A DNA stretch of 64,000 nucleotides from Parietaria judaica (GCA_954871525.1 OX940869.1:10439001-10503000); one strand, 5' to 3'. Positions 45,576 to 59,000 are shown, numbered from the stretch's first letter. A program made the numbers and translations. Notes: generated by a model not told the origin, from the sequence alone.

Positions 45576-46334
45576 TGTTAAGGTCGGATTTGGTCAAATC
45601 CATCCTCAACACAACTCGTGTCGTTTGGTCCATAAACGACGTGAGGGGAGGCGAGGAAGTTCGTCACCCGAGGGGGATTATCCCCGAGGAAGAATACCCC
45701 CGAGGAGGTTCATCCACGAGGAGACGCAGCCACACGGGAGCAAGTTGCGACGAAGCGTCCCATCACACCCGACGAGGAATTTCGTCATGATGATTGTGCA
45801 GGGTCGAATGACCATTGACGAGATGTGCATTTAATGAAGCCGACTACTCACTCGATGAGAACACCAGCGACGAGGCTTGCAGAGCCGAATGACGGCTGAC
45901 GAGATGCGCATTTAATGAGGCGCACCTACCCATAACGGCAGCCTGCTCGGAAGTGACATAAAGCAAGGATTTACCATGCTGCCCTCAAATCACGCCAGAG
46001 AATGAATGATTAAAGAGAAAAAGGCGGGAAAGATGCGAGAGGAATGCATTGTAAACTCTATAAAAGGCAAGATAAGCCTCATTTGTAAAGGTTCGGAAAA
46101 ATAGAGGAAAAAGGCCCGGAAAGAGAGAAAGAAATCTTGTAATAGAAAAGGCTAAGGAGATAGAGAGAATTGATGTTCATGATCCTTCATCTGTCCAGCT
46201 ATTCAACGGAAGAAAACCGAGCTCATTTTCGAAAAATATAATAAAACAAAGATATTCATCAATTATTGTTGTTTATTTATTATTTGGTGATTATCTTTGT
46301 GACTGGAAAAGGGTGGTGAAAATCGCCCTCTACA
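45576..46334 (+). repeat. 3' LTR of the Gypsy element, 759 bp
   Basis: Nearly identical to 37979-38754. It is shorter mainly by one CCCCGAGGA-type repeat unit. Confidence 0.95.
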
Positions 46335-48727
46335 ATGGGCCTCTTATTTATAGGCTCAGACTGTAACCGAATTGGAGATATTCCCTCCCTAATTTTTCGA
46401 ATTTATATAATTAAATATAATTAATTATTCTAATCCAATGGTCCAGATTTAATCTCATCTAAATCCAATGGATATAATTAATTAGGGATTTAATTAAATA
46501 ATAAATACATGATAAGATCAAAATTTTTAATCTTATCTTCATATTTATTAAATTCGAATTATATATATTCATATATAATAAAATTCGAATTCTTTAATGA
46601 TTATCTAGATCCAATGGTTAAAAATAAATCTTAAATCAATCCAATGGATCAAATCAATTACGGATAAAATCAAATACTCTACGGTTTTAACAAAACCCTA
46701 ATTCGAATTCTTATCCTTATATTTTTTTTTTCGAATTATATGTATATATATATAATAAATTCGAATTTTATGATTATCTAGATCCAATGGTTGAGATAAA
46801 TCTTAACCCAATCCAATGGATCAAATCAATTAGGGATAAAATCAAATATCCTAAGGTTTTATCAAAACCCTAATTCGAATTCTTATCCTTATATTATTCG
46901 AATTATATGTGATATATATATATATATATTATTAATTAATTTCTAATCCGACGGTAAAGATTAAATCTTAAAACCGATCCAACGGATATAATTAATTAAC
47001 CAAATTCGAAATACCTAAGCTTGATCACCAAGCTACCAATTTCGAATTATTATTAGTGTTGAAATCAATTATCTTAATCCAACGGTTGATATTTAAATCA
47101 TAACCGATCCAATGGATTAAATTGATTTTAGGGATTTGCTAAAATACCAAAAACATTTGGTACTTATGCCGCAAATATGGAAAGACCAAATCATACTATT
47201 CGAATTAGCTAGGATTTCCTATCATGAAACCCTAATTCGAATTTACACATTTAAATATATAAATATATATTTTTATTTATTAATATAAATCTATTAATTA
47301 TTAATTAATTATTAATTAGATATTAATAATTAAATCAAAATAATTAAATTATATTAATAATTCCTGATCTCAATATCACACATTAAAATGTCATGGTGCC
47401 ACACCATCATTTAAATTCGTGACATGTGATTTAATTTCATAGTTTATCGAACCGAGCACAAACTTTGAAAATCCATAAATCACAAACCGTAAGTCGAAAT
47501 GACTTGGTTCAAAAAGAAAAGTTACTTAGAATTTAATTTCCAACAACATGTTGCTGATAGAAAATCTAAATTCTAACTTTATTTTATCAGTTAATTTCTT
47601 GTACCAAAATATGGTACTTTTGCCACGCTGACGATAAAACTATCTGATGTCTACCAAAGACTTTCAGTTTTATAAGTCTAGCCAAATGATTAAACATTAT
47701 CCAGAATGTATTTTAATCACGTACGTATCATCCGTTACGGAGCTATCCTGGGGACCATGGACCCGTATCACTTAAGCTCCAACGAACTGCTAGTTGTTCG
47801 TCAAACCTCGAAGTGATTCCACTATAGACCCGAGGCTGCACTCTTTAGTGATACGGTATATATTATTCCCTTTATAACAGCAGGGTGTCCATTGATACAA
47901 TCAAATTCGGGTTATTATTCTTTCACTTGATGACTCACACATGAGGAGGCGGTTTTTACCGTATTGCCTCTCATTGCATTTTCCTCCTTGACTCAGTCAG
48001 TAATATTATGAGTAACCCACTTATGGTTTCGATTCATAAGTTGCGCACGGGTACCTCTCACTTCTCACCACCGACAACCAAGGGAATCATCATGACTCTG
48101 AAGAGAGCTGTGTGATGCCCATGTCTATGATCAAGCTACCCTTACTACTGACTATCATGTTCCCAAAATAATAGTGTTGGGAACAACGGTAATATCTTGT
48201 GTTCTTTAAGGGTTAAATCAAAGAACAATCAAGCCAGTAGTTCGGACTCAAGACCACTCAGGACTTAGAAATAATATCCATTTGATCATCTATATGTGAC
48301 TCAACTACAAGTTATCAGTGACGGTCTTATATGATAACTTCTTGAGTTTAAGTCAGGTCCAGTCCAGTATGAAGACACTTCACACTTAATGCACTTCTAG
48401 TGAGTGTGACACACACATAATCCAGAATAGGATTGTCACTTAGTCACATTAATGACCTTATACGATTAATGGGCTCCCACCCAGTTAATCAGGTCACGGA
48501 CATTTTAAGTTTATTTATTATGATTATTAATTCTTCCTCACATTGACTCTGTTGTGATAATAATAACATAATTGCATCCTTTATGAACTATGGAAACAAA
48601 CATTCTATTTTACTCTACCAGAAACTATAATAAGATTAACATAATAAGTATCATCTTTATTCAATGACATGTCATAATCTTTTACAAATGGATAAAATAT
48701 CTTGTTTAAGGACACATATGTCCAACA

Positions 48728-48940
48728 ATGTGTTCTTATCTATTAATTGGTTTTTGGTTCACCCGGCCTACCGCAGCGAATGCTTGTAAAAAAGCATTTA
48801 TAACTAATCGCGTCGGCGATTTTGGTTTATTATTAGGAATCTTGGGTTTTTATTGGATAACATGCAGTTTAGAATTTTGGGATTTGTTTGAAATATTTAA
48901 TAACTTGGTTGATAATAATGAAGTTAATTTTTTATATAAC
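48728..48940 (+). pseudogene. ndhF: Plastid ndhF fragment in the nucleus, right part
   Basis: It encodes [20 protein letters not shown], then [15 protein letters not shown], then DLFEIFNNL, and diverges after NNEVNFL. NdhF is the NdhF/ND5 subunit of the plastid NADH dehydrogenase-like complex in thylakoids. This region is part of its multi-helix core, so only about 75 of over 700 residues are here and it cannot work. The open frame begins at the ATG of the target duplication ATGTG. It continues the fragment at 35960-35991. Confidence 0.93.
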
Positions 48941-50504
48941 ACTAACAGCAATAAAGATCACACCCATTTTCTTATAGTGAATAATAATAGGGTATCCGCG
49001 GTATATATTAGTACTCAAAAGATTTGGGTTATGTGATGGTATTTTCCTACTTTTTTTTTTTTTTCGATATAAACCAGAATAGAATGGTATCGCCAAATTC
49101 CGTCCGTTGATAATATGAAAGATTTGTAAGGTAAATTGATCAAATATCATATTTTTGGGAGTTAATATATGTAAAAAAATAGTAATTTTTTTTTTTAATT
49201 GCTTCAACTTTCACAGCTAGACGCGTGTTAACTACAAGACTCTATGGACGGAGTTTAACAATATCTAGTTTTGGTTAACATTGGGAACATCTGTCAGGCG
49301 AAAAAAAGAAAAAAGTGGGAAGATTGTCTTGTAACCAAAACTTTTGGATACTTTTAATGCAAATATCTCTTAATTTTCAATGAATTCAAAGCCAAAGCTT
49401 TATAATTTATTTCATTTTGAGGTTGAAGAAGGACGAGCTAAAAGAGGCTTCTTAATAACTGCACTTGTATTGTACATATTAAAGATCACAGCTCACTCAC
49501 TGCTTATTTGATCACTGTCACTTGAATAATAATTTTCAACACCATGAAGATCATGAATGTTACTAACTTTTTTGAGAAAGGGAAAATGATAAGACCCGAG
49601 GTAAAAAGATAGCCGAAAACGCACAAGTACTAGAGAATCTTCAGTGAAAAGATGAATTTGCGGATATTGTTTCATTGAAGAAACCGAAAACAACAGATCG
49701 TTGCTTCGAGAGAACACGGTAGAAACTCTTCCGAGTCCCGAGAGATATCTGAAGTTCATAAACAAAACATTTGACGGCACAAAACCCTAGACATCCCAGA
49801 TAAGGGTTTTATAAAAAAAAAAATTATTATTTTTACTAAAAGATTCGAATAGCACAATAATTTAATTATTAATACAGATATTAGACATAATTTATTACTA
49901 TTAATGAACTTATATTCTTTTCTTTTTTTTTTCAATTTCGTATTTCTTTATCAAATATATATCTTCTAAAGCGTTAATCGACCAAGTTAAGCTCTTCAAA
50001 TAGCTTCCGATTCTGAGTCTAAGACCGAGTTAACGTCTTCATCACCACCTTCTTCATTATTAATTGACGGAGACTTAGAAGAGAAGAAGCCGTTAACTCG
50101 TCAATTAAGACTTGAAAAGATAAATCTGAAAAAAAAAAAAAAAAAAAAAACTTGAGAGCATGTGCTCTAAAAGAACATAATATGGCAGGGATATCTCTTT
50201 ACTAATAAAAAACGAGAGAAACTCAAAGGTAATACAATTAGGCACAAAGGTTGGTAATTACTAAAATTAGTCGAAGTAATTACTGAGCCATGATGATAAA
50301 GCAATTTACATGTAAATCAGCATTGTATATACAATACAAGATCACTCTTCATCAGAAAAACAAGGCAACAAAAGTCAAACTCGTCAAAGTCAACATCTGC
50401 ACATATATTTCCCTATCAGATTAGAGTGTTTTTCTTAATCTCCTTCTTCAACTGGTCAAACAAAACTGACCCGGTTTGAAAAATCGAACGAAAATCAGAG
50501 GATC
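48941..50504. other. Spacer between ndhF fragment and armadillo gene
   Basis: Mostly non-coding and AT-rich. A 95-residue minus-strand frame at 49493-49780 has non-repetitive composition but is not recognised and has no clear promoter or splice partners. At 49985-50110 (minus) another short frame includes FFSSKSPSINNEEGGDEDV and ends in a stop, perhaps a dead exon. An A20 run is at about 50130-50150. The gene's 3' untranslated region is expected at about 50280-50504. Confidence 0.4.
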
Positions 50505-52712
50505 TCACGAACCTCGATGCTGGATTCGCCCCATGCTCCTCTCGACCATGTCCTGAAGCAGCCTCTTCGCCGTCTCAGCAGCCTTATCCCCCCCGTCAAC
50601 CCTAGCCGCCATGTCGTAGACTATCCTCTCCAACACGGAGGACGCGACCGTCTTCTCCTCCCGGGTGGCCCTCAGCAAGTCCAGAAGCTCGCGGGCCCGG
50701 TCCCGGGCCTCGGCCGTGCCCTCTGCCGTCAGACGCAAGAGTCCTGGAATCGCCCCTTCCTTGAGAATGAGCTCTCGGTATTTATCTCTGCAGCTCTGAC
50801 ACAAGGTGAGGAGAGCTCCGACCGCGTGTTCCGTGCTGACGTTGGACCCGTCCTCCACGGTCTCCACTAAAGTCAAGATCCCGCCATCTGAGTTTGAGAT
50901 CTCAACTCTTCCTTGCTCCGATTTGGAGAGGATCTCAAGGAGAGCCGTGGCTTTTTCAGCGAATTTGGATTGCTTCTTTTTGCACTCTTTGAGGAGGTTG
51001 AGGAGAGGTCGGGCTGCGTTTGCATCGATAACTGGAAATGAATTCTCTTTGCAGGTTGAGAGATTGTGGAGAGCGGTCACAGCATCGACTTTTCCTTGGA
51101 CACTTCCGGAGCTGAGGATCTGAATCAGGAGTGGCACTGCCCCGGAAGCTGCGATGGTCGGTTTGTTCGGTGCGGCAGCCGATAAAGTTAGAATTGCCGC
51201 TGTGGCTAAGTCCCTTATATTACCGCTTTGAAATCTCAGGAGATCCACCAGAGGGGGCACCGCTCCGGCTGTGACTATCTTGATCTTGTTTCTGAATTAG
51301 ATAAAGCTAAAAACGGGTTACTCGAGATGCTGACATGAAATAATGAAATCAAAGTGCTCGGATAGGAAAGAAGCTAACGGGTGATATTATAGAAAGGTGG
51401 ATTAACTTAACCATTATGAACAAGATAAAGAACCTAAACTGGCGTTATGTTACGAAAATCAGGGCGTTACAAAATATATTTTTGTAAAAGGAATTAACAC
51501 CTTTACTGGCATTTTCATACAAATGCGGAAAAGTTTTCTTTGCACAATACATTAAGAAACACAAACCGCCTATTTACATCCAAAGTAGTTTAGAAGTCAA
51601 ACTTACATAAGCTATATTCAGAAAGACGTTTTTGGTTAAAGCTTAAAACATTCTCTGAAAACGTCATCAAAACCGCATCTTTCAGTTACCATATAACGGC
51701 TATAAATAAGATAGAATATATTTTGTTGTAGTAAAACGCCGAAAACATCTGCAAATGACTCGCATCCCGAGAGCCATATTTGGAGTTCCCAAAACACCGA
51801 GCTCGATTCAACAAATAAATATCTTTAATGGCAACGATATAATATAATTACATATGAATTCAGAGAAAAAAATTCTCCGTACAAATCCTCGAGATTTTTA
51901 CGGGTGTACAGAAGCAAGCAAACCGTGCACTATGCCTGAGTTTGCTTGATGCAAATACTACGGAAACAGTACAAACAGAAGCCTGATTGTGTCTTACTAC
52001 TTGTTGATTTCCAGTTAATCACACAAAATCCCCGATTTTCACGCCCTCGTCGCAATTAGCCCTTAATTTCCCCCAAATTAGTACCAAATTCTTGAATCTC
52101 CTACGCAAAAGTTCTCACTTTAAGAGTAACAGCACATTCTATGGCAAAAATCAGATCGAAATTCAGAGCTTTTCGCTAAGCGAATCCAACACAATCGAGC
52201 TGAAAGACTAAAAGACGAGCACAAATTGCAATTAAAACAAGAAGAACGCCGAGGTGTAGAGAAACTGACCGTTCGTCTCGCACGGCGAGGTTGAGGAGCG
52301 CGAGGAGAGAGGCCTCTCTCGCGCTGGGATTCGGCGAGACGAGCATGAGAACCAGAGGCTGAATCACTCCCGAAGCCCCCAATCGCGATCGAGTCTTCCC
52401 CGACGAGGACGACGACGGAGACGAAGCCAGCGGCGACGAGGACGAGGACGAGGAGGAAGAGGAAGAAGACGAGAAGGATTTCCTGACGAGCCTGCGGATG
52501 TCCCTGGCGGCTTCGATCTTGGCGTCCAAATCGCCATGGATGAGCCTGGAGGAGATTTCGACGATGAGGCTCTGCTTCCTCAGGCTCCAGAGGTCGTCGT
52601 CCCTCTTGGCCATGGACTTGCGAGTTCGCTCTTCGTCTTCTTCGTCGTCTTCTTCGTCTTCTTCTGCATCTTCTCCTCCTGGTTTCGCAACTGTCACCTT
52701 CTCTTCTCCCAT
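50505..52712 (-). CDS. Armadillo-repeat protein (U-box protein 4-like without U-box)
   Basis: Two exons, 52270-52712 and 50505-51291, with an intron of 978 bp (donor GGTCAG, acceptor TTCAG). The join gives ERNKIKIVTAGAVPPLVDLL, an unbroken ARM motif. The product is about 409 residues. It has an acidic N-terminus (EDAEEDEEDDEEDEE), then ...LVRKSFSS followed by a Ser-rich tract (residues about 78-104). ARM repeats run from GASGVIQPLVLML to the C-terminus (AVTALHNLSTCKEN, AVGALLTLCQSCRDKYRE, AREDLL-type helices). ARM repeats make a protein-binding superhelix. Relatives such as At3g01400 are soluble and thought to act in ubiquitin-linked signalling or as scaffolds, but the E3 U-box is absent here. 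The start is the first ATG after the leader. There are no breaks. Confidence 0.92.
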
Positions 52713-52757
52713 TTTCTCTCTCCTCTCTCTCTCTCCTCTGCTATTTATTTATTCACT

Positions 52758-52766
52758 CTATTTATA
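52758..52766 (-). promoter_or_regulatory. TATA box of the armadillo gene
   Basis: Minus-strand TATAAATAG, 46 bases before the ATG, with a GA-rich leader between. No other TATA candidate is nearer. Confidence 0.6.
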
Positions 52767-52779
52767 GAGAGAGAGTAAA

Positions 52780-53235
52780 AGAAGAAATGAGACTGTCTCT
52801 ATTTTATTATATTATATACAAATATTTTTATTAATCAATTTTCTTGTCTAAATTTCTAATAAATTAATTTGCTGCTAAAGTTCTTGAATTCGTTATACCA
52901 ATAAGTTTTTAAATTATTTTGTGGGGATAAAGACTTTAACGTTAGTAATTTTTTTTTTTATATAAATAACCATAGTTGATTGTTACGTACGTACCGTTTG
53001 GTATCTAGTTGACTGCCATGTGCTCCTGCGACGTGACTGGACTGCCACAAGTCCGCAGGCCACATATCAGTCAACTAGATGCAAGGTTGTACTTAAAAAT
53101 CAATTATAACTATTTGTAAGAAAATACTAATATTAAGAATTTTAGTGGTGAAAGAATGAGATAAGACTTTTCTCTGAAGAAAAAAAAAAGGTCGGATCGA
53201 AGATTATAGTTGCAAATTTCCTTCAAATTATTTAT
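52780..53235. other. Upstream region of the armadillo gene
   Basis: AT-rich. An imperfect inverted pair (GTATCTAGTTGACTG... and ...CAGTCAACTAGATGC) at about 52999-53083 could fold into a hairpin. No gene was seen. Confidence 0.4.
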
Positions 53236-53665
53236 TACAGTGGTGTTTGGTTATGGTCTTAGAGACTAGTTTGTGATTTTGTTTTCAAACAGTGACTGGT
53301 TTCGCAGACCACGTTTGGTTACCAGTTGTCTCTATTTTCGCAAACCGGTCTTGCAAACTATTGAAATTTTAATGAAGGAAAACAGAAAACAAGTTGAAGT
53401 TGTTTGTTATTTGTTTTCTTCAGCTCAGTCGTACAAAATATGACTAAAATTATTTATTATCGTTATATAATATATCATATTATTTATAATAAGATATTAT
53501 TATAATAGTAACTCATATAATTAAATTATTTGCACATTTTTATAATATTACTATAATCAAATTGACCAAACGGTGTTTCAAAAATCAAATTCTCACTTTG
53601 ATTTCCTAAGCTGAACTCTCATACTGATTTCCCATACCAGACCAGCTAACCAAATGCTAGTTTGA
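53236..53665. mobile_element. Possible MITE with TTTGGTTA ends
   Basis: GTTTGGTTATGGTCT at the left and GACCAGCTAACCAAATGC at the right form an imperfect inverted repeat, and the interior repeats GTTTGGTTACC and AACAGTGACTGG words. This is like PIF/Harbinger or hAT MITEs. Target duplication was not established. Confidence 0.4.
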
Positions 53666-54251
53666 TTTTGTGTAAGCATAATTTCACCTTTTTTTTTTCT
53701 TTTCCTTTTCACAGTTTGAATTATCAATATATATTATTTTAATTTTCCTCAAAATTCCATCAATCTTTTTCTTTCGATTCACCAAAAATTTACCACAAAT
53801 AATAGATCTTACACTCATGATCTCATCCTTCTGCTTTTACCAAAAATGTCTCTTAATATCAAATAAATATATCTCATAACTTTATTACAAAAACTATATT
53901 AATAAAATAAAACAGTTAAAACGAATAAAAGCATCATTAAATATAAAAAGATGTTCGTTTGATTTATTCCATTTTTAAATATTGTTATTATTTTCATGCT
54001 ACCGAATCGCTAGATAATATATAATTTTTCAATTGACTGATTAGATCCTACCTAGTCAATTGCTATATAATAATTTAGTGATTAAAAACAAAATCTAAAT
54101 GCTAGCTGCTCAGCTTGAGTCTCATGTGAAATTATTTCTTAAATCTGTGTTTTTATATTATATAATATATATATATATATATATATGAAAGTTATGGGCA
54201 TGGTGATAAATAATAATAGAAAATGGAGCAATAGATTCTGGTTGTCACAAG

Positions 54252-54834
54252 TAGGGGTGAACAAACGAGTATTCGGTGCGGTTTTTTACAAATAATAGAC
54301 CGAATACCGCATTTCGGTATTTTAGAAATGATAACCAAATACCCTATTTTTCAAGATGAAAATCGCATTTACCGTATAATCGGTATTCGGTGTTCGGTTG
54401 CGGTATTATCGGTTTTTTGCCCACATTTACTGCTTTTAAATTAATATTCACATCTCTATAAACTGACTACTAATATTACACATAAACATACTACTAAATG
54501 TTAATATTATAAATTATTACACATAAACGAATTACTAAATACTAATATTACACAATATTACACCGAGAGATTAGATAAGAAAAATCTTTTTAATGTGTTG
54601 ATAGATATAGTAAATAAAATATAATATTAGATTTAGTTAAAGCGGTAAAACCGGGTAAGCGGTTGCGGTTTTCACATTAAAACCGAAAACCCCGTTTTAA
54701 CCTAATTCGGTATTCGGTTTTTTTCTCGGTATATTCGGTTTTAACCGCTATAATAGCAGTTGCGGTTTAATCGGTATCGGTTTGATCGGTTCTCGGATAA
54801 AAATTCGGTTTACGGTTTCTTTTGTTCACCTCTA
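54252..54834. mobile_element. hAT-type MITE, 583 bp
   Basis: The ends TAGGGGTGAACAAA and the complement of TAGAGGTGAACAAA match at 13 of 14 bases. The 8-bp target duplication GTCACAAG lies at 54244-54251 and 54835-54842. The interior is full of CGGTATTCGGTT and AACCGAAAACC words in both orientations. No ORF. Confidence 0.93.
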
Positions 54835-54842
54835 GTCACAAG

Positions 54843-55949
54843 TATATTGAGGGACAGACAAAGCCAGATGAGAGTAACGACAATCACAAAAGGTCCAAAA
54901 TATATTTACCTGCTTTGACAAAAATGAGTCCTTGGATTTCTCAAATAGTTCTTTTGTGCCCACTCCCCAATCAGTGATATCGAATTAGATAAAAAGTCCA
55001 GATCAGTTAGTTGAAAAGGACTAATCTCGTGAACTATGGTTCATTTTACAGAGTCAATAACCTCGTAATCGAGTCCCGACACATGATACGATACGGTTGT
55101 AATGCAAAATACATCGATTTTAAATGACTATAGAGCTGATTAACAAATCGTGATTAAATAATGAGTGAACATAATATAAACGCAATACGATAACAAATCC
55201 GTTAGATATGATTAAGGAATACTTTTTTGTTACTTAAAAGTGGAAATCTCTCTTAAAAAACTAATAAAATAGGCGTTCATAGGTCTATATAAAATAACTA
55301 AAAACCGATTAAACACGACACATCTTGAGCTTATCAATTAGACGAGAAATATACGAATATGAATAATAAAAATATGAAAACATCCGAGCAAAAAACAAAA
55401 ATCGAAAACAAATACGACTGTAAATATTATTTCCTCGGTCAAAACACTAGAAATTATAATCTACTTGATGAATCAATAATACAACATCTAGAAGAGAAAC
55501 AATGGTTGAAAAATATTAAAAAAGATTAATGCAAAAAAAAAATTGCCTTAGAAATCATGTACACTAACAAAGCTTGCATTAATACAACAGTTCGGTACAT
55601 TTCCTCTCCTTGCTATCAAAATTCACTTTACAGGCAAGACAACCAAATAACCACAAATAAAACCGAAAAATTTTCTCCACCAGCCTATATCTTACCTTTC
55701 CGAAACCCTATAAAATCTCGAGCATAAAACAAAAATAAAGAATGAATCGGTCTCGCCACTCGACATTGCATTTAGAAGTCCAAAATCCCAAAAAAGACAA
55801 CACGTACGACGAAACAACAAGCCCGAGAAGCTCGGAACTATGCAAAAAGGGAAAAAGAGAGAATACTGACAAAGCAGCGGCAAGGAAAGATCTGCACATG
55901 CCTACATTGACTAACTAAAATCGGTCAACATTAGTTATAGAAGGTGTGC
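54843..55949. other. Intergenic, no gene seen
   Basis: AT-rich. The end toward 55950 is probably 3' untranslated or downstream sequence of the GIP1-like gene. The frames at 55692-55899 are not gene-like. Confidence 0.45.
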
Positions 55950-56086
55950 ACCTTTTATGTCAAACTTCCCAGCATCTTTTTATTTTCAAGATTCACCCAA
56001 AAGTCGCCATTCTCGACGCTTCCTCCGTTCAAAAAAATCCCGAGATTGGAACTGCGTTTGTTGTTTACAGAGATCCTATCCTTAGT

Positions 56087-59000
56087 TCAGTAGTTACTAG
56101 GCCAATTCATAGGTGTGTGCTGAGTCTGCTGATAAACCCCACCGCCGGGTCCCACCATGTCGACGGGCCCGGCCATGGTCTGAGGCTGTTGCAAAAGCGG
56201 GTGAACCGATGCAGCACTTACGGCTTGAGCAGGGTGGTACATATTTGCGAAAGTGCCATGGGGGGCCTGAGCGGGGTTGAAAGCCACGTGGTGACCCTGC
56301 GGAGGCAAGTTGTAGAACGAGCTTGTCGGTAGGCTCGACATGTCTCGAGCCGGCGCAGCGATCCACATGCCTGATCCTTCGCTCTGGAGAAAGCCAAACG
56401 GTTTATCCATAGGTATCTTTAGAATGGGTTCATAACCATATGTAAGACCCGGACTGAATAAGAGGGATCAGTTTCTTGTTTTCGTATTAGTTATGAACTA
56501 CATTAGCTAACTACTAACTAGTATTTGATTAGTTCGAGAGGGTAGTTATAAATTTTACGAAATCCTATCCAGGAATTTTACATAAAAATTATTCGAGTTG
56601 TAATGCAATTCAGAAAAACATTTCCACGAATTTAAGAACTTAAGCAATGAGCATAAACTGTACGTGGATGGAATAAATTTATATTTGACATCACCAGTGA
56701 AATGTTGACCATGCTATTGTATTGAACTATTATTTAATTTAATAATTATGTCTTTAGGTATTGTTTATGGGCAAATTTGATTTTCTAATATTATAAATTG
56801 GTGCCTCAATCAGGTTTCTTTCATGTATGATTAGTATAATTTCCTTTGAACATCATTGGGAGTGTTCTCTCGGTCTAGAATCTCGAATCGCATTGTCGGA
56901 ATATGCAATAATTAACAAAAACGCTATTTCAAAGCATGAGTAGGAACCATAGCTCAAGCCTTTCATTATGATTAAGAATAACAGCTAATGAAAATATTGA
57001 AGCAGATGATAGAAACAAACCTGTTGTCCAGACATGTACATGCTATTCTCCTTGAACTGAGAGGAGGCCAGATCCTCATTAGAGGTCGAATTCCCAGCCG
57101 TTGCAGCAGGACCCGGATTATAGCCACTGGGAGAGGAGCCATATGGCCCATAACCCGTTGTCATCCCGATATGGGCCGGGTTCATTGTGTTCGTGCCTTG
57201 TTTGTATGGTGGGATTGAGTATTTGACTCCCGCCGCACCGACATTTGGCTGAGCTTGATACATTCCGGCACCCTGAGGCTGTTGCGGAAACGCGCCGTTT
57301 CCCAGAAACTGGTGGATGGCCGGAGGGGGCATGTAGAATGGGGGGAGGTAGTGCGCGTACGGGAAGTAGTTTGGAGGGAAATGGGATAAGTGCATCCCTG
57401 TTGGCGGCCGGAAGACCGGAAGAGGTTGTTGCTGAGTCACCGACATTGAGGTTTGCATGAGGCCTGAGACTTGTCCGGCAAGCGGAGAGGGACCCGCGGT
57501 AGACATAACTCCCTGCAGGAGGCGATAATGATGTAAAATCTCCCAAAAACAAGTAAGCATGCAGTAAATCCAGATTATTCACGTAATGCACCTAACAATG
57601 GGCAAGCGAGCCGGAAACATAAAGAATGGGTGTGGCAGGCCCACTATTTCAAAGACCAGAAACCCGTTTTTAATATTTTACCTTTTTCATGATTTTCATT
57701 TCTTGTTTTACTTTTTTAAAATTTGAAAACTTACTTTAGTTATTGTAAGGTAAGGTTTTAGTATATTATAAACTATGTTCTCTTCTATTTAAATTGATTT
57801 GATCTACCCGTTTCAGCCAAAAACGGAAACTTTTCGGCGGGAACAGGCAGACCCAATTCCTGTTGTAGCTAAAACTACCAAAATTAATTTAAAACCGGAA
57901 AAATAATTTAAAATATAGTAAAAAATTGAGAAAAAAAAAACATAAAGGAAAACTTTTGGAAGTAAATTATATAACAGGAATGGCAGAAACCCGTCCATCT
58001 ATCTCCTGAACAGAAGCAGACAACCCTGCCTGTTTCGGAAGCGGAGACCGCATTTTGTAATCTCCCGAAGCCCACATCTAAATACACCAAAAAAAGATAG
58101 GGGTAAAACAAACGCATACCTCTTGCAGGGATTGCTGACTAGGAGGAGGCAATACTGTAACACTTCCATTGTACTTGGCGGCAACACCGAGAGATTGGAA
58201 GGGAGAGAGGCGGCCATCATTGTCGATGCCTGAACGGTAAAACTGAGCATAGTAATGTGTTGGATCAAAAGGCTGAACCTGTAAAAAAAAGTAAAAAACC
58301 GAGCCTGAGGACAGAAGCATAAATCAAACCCAACAATTCTTCTCGATTAATTGAAATGTTTTACTCCTATGCCTTCAATAAATCCACTGTGATTCAGAAT
58401 TAGCCCCCCAACGGAACCTTGTCAGATTGATATAACGTAGGTTTAGAACATAGAAAACAGATGAAGGACTCGCTTGGATATCGAGAATCAAGAATTTTCT
58501 AGCAGTGCAAGCGAATTTCCGAAGATTGAAGGTACAGGCCAGAGTTATAGTTCAAAGGAAGACCAACCATTGAATATGGGTGGCCTCCAGATGGCAATCC
58601 GATATCTTGCTTAGGCTCGTCATGCCCGGAGTTGGCATTGGATTGTGCATCATTGCCCTCGGGTGATGATAGATTCTCAGGTACATGTGTAGGGGATTCA
58701 AGATGCTCAGAATACTCCCCCTCGTCAGTAGTTCCCAAAGCATTTAGAATGCTGAAATTAGGAAAGATGAGATATTATTACAATACATTACAGATTAGCT
58801 GATAAAAGATTACCAAAAACGAGCATAAATGAGATGAACCAACATCAAACAGAAGATTATTTATATATTACAGCAATATTATAATTGTCGCCTAGCAACT
58901 ATAGGCGAAACAAGGCCCTGATCAATTATACCATTTGAGACGAATCACGCTATTTGAAACAAATTGTGGTAAGTACCAATGTGTTACATCAATTTGGAGG

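Larger units (their letters stand above)
37979..46334 (+). mobile_element. Ty3/Gypsy element, Tat-like, with dual RNase H
   Basis: 8356 bp bounded by TGTTAAGG (37979) and CCCTCTACA (46334), with target duplication ATGGG at 37974-37978 and 46335-46339. Order: LTR, PBS, gag, protease, RT, RNase H, a second archaeal-type RNase H, integrase, long 3' leader, polypurine tract, LTR. The order and the extra RNase H point to the Tat/Athila-related branch of plant Gypsy elements. The LTRs are almost identical, apart from a ~17-bp copy-number difference in a CCCCGAGGA repeat, so insertion is young. The coding frame is nonetheless broken at several places. Confidence 0.95.
35992..48727 (-). mobile_element. 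Solo Copia LTR with two nested transposons
   Basis: The LTR starts TGTTCGGAG (35992) and ends GTCCAACA (48727). Target duplication ATGTG flanks it exactly (35987-35991 and 48728-48732). After removing the hAT (36001-37406 with one target copy) and the Gypsy element (37979-46339 with one target copy) the LTR is about 2.97 kb and matches 7758-10741 through its length. No internal Copia sequence is present, so it formed by LTR-LTR recombination before or after the nesting. Confidence 0.93.

Noticed and set aside
48728..49036. Open frame starting [14 protein letters not shown] as a functional NADH dehydrogenase gene
   Set aside because: It is a short plastid ndhF fragment, and its ATG is part of the transposon target duplication.
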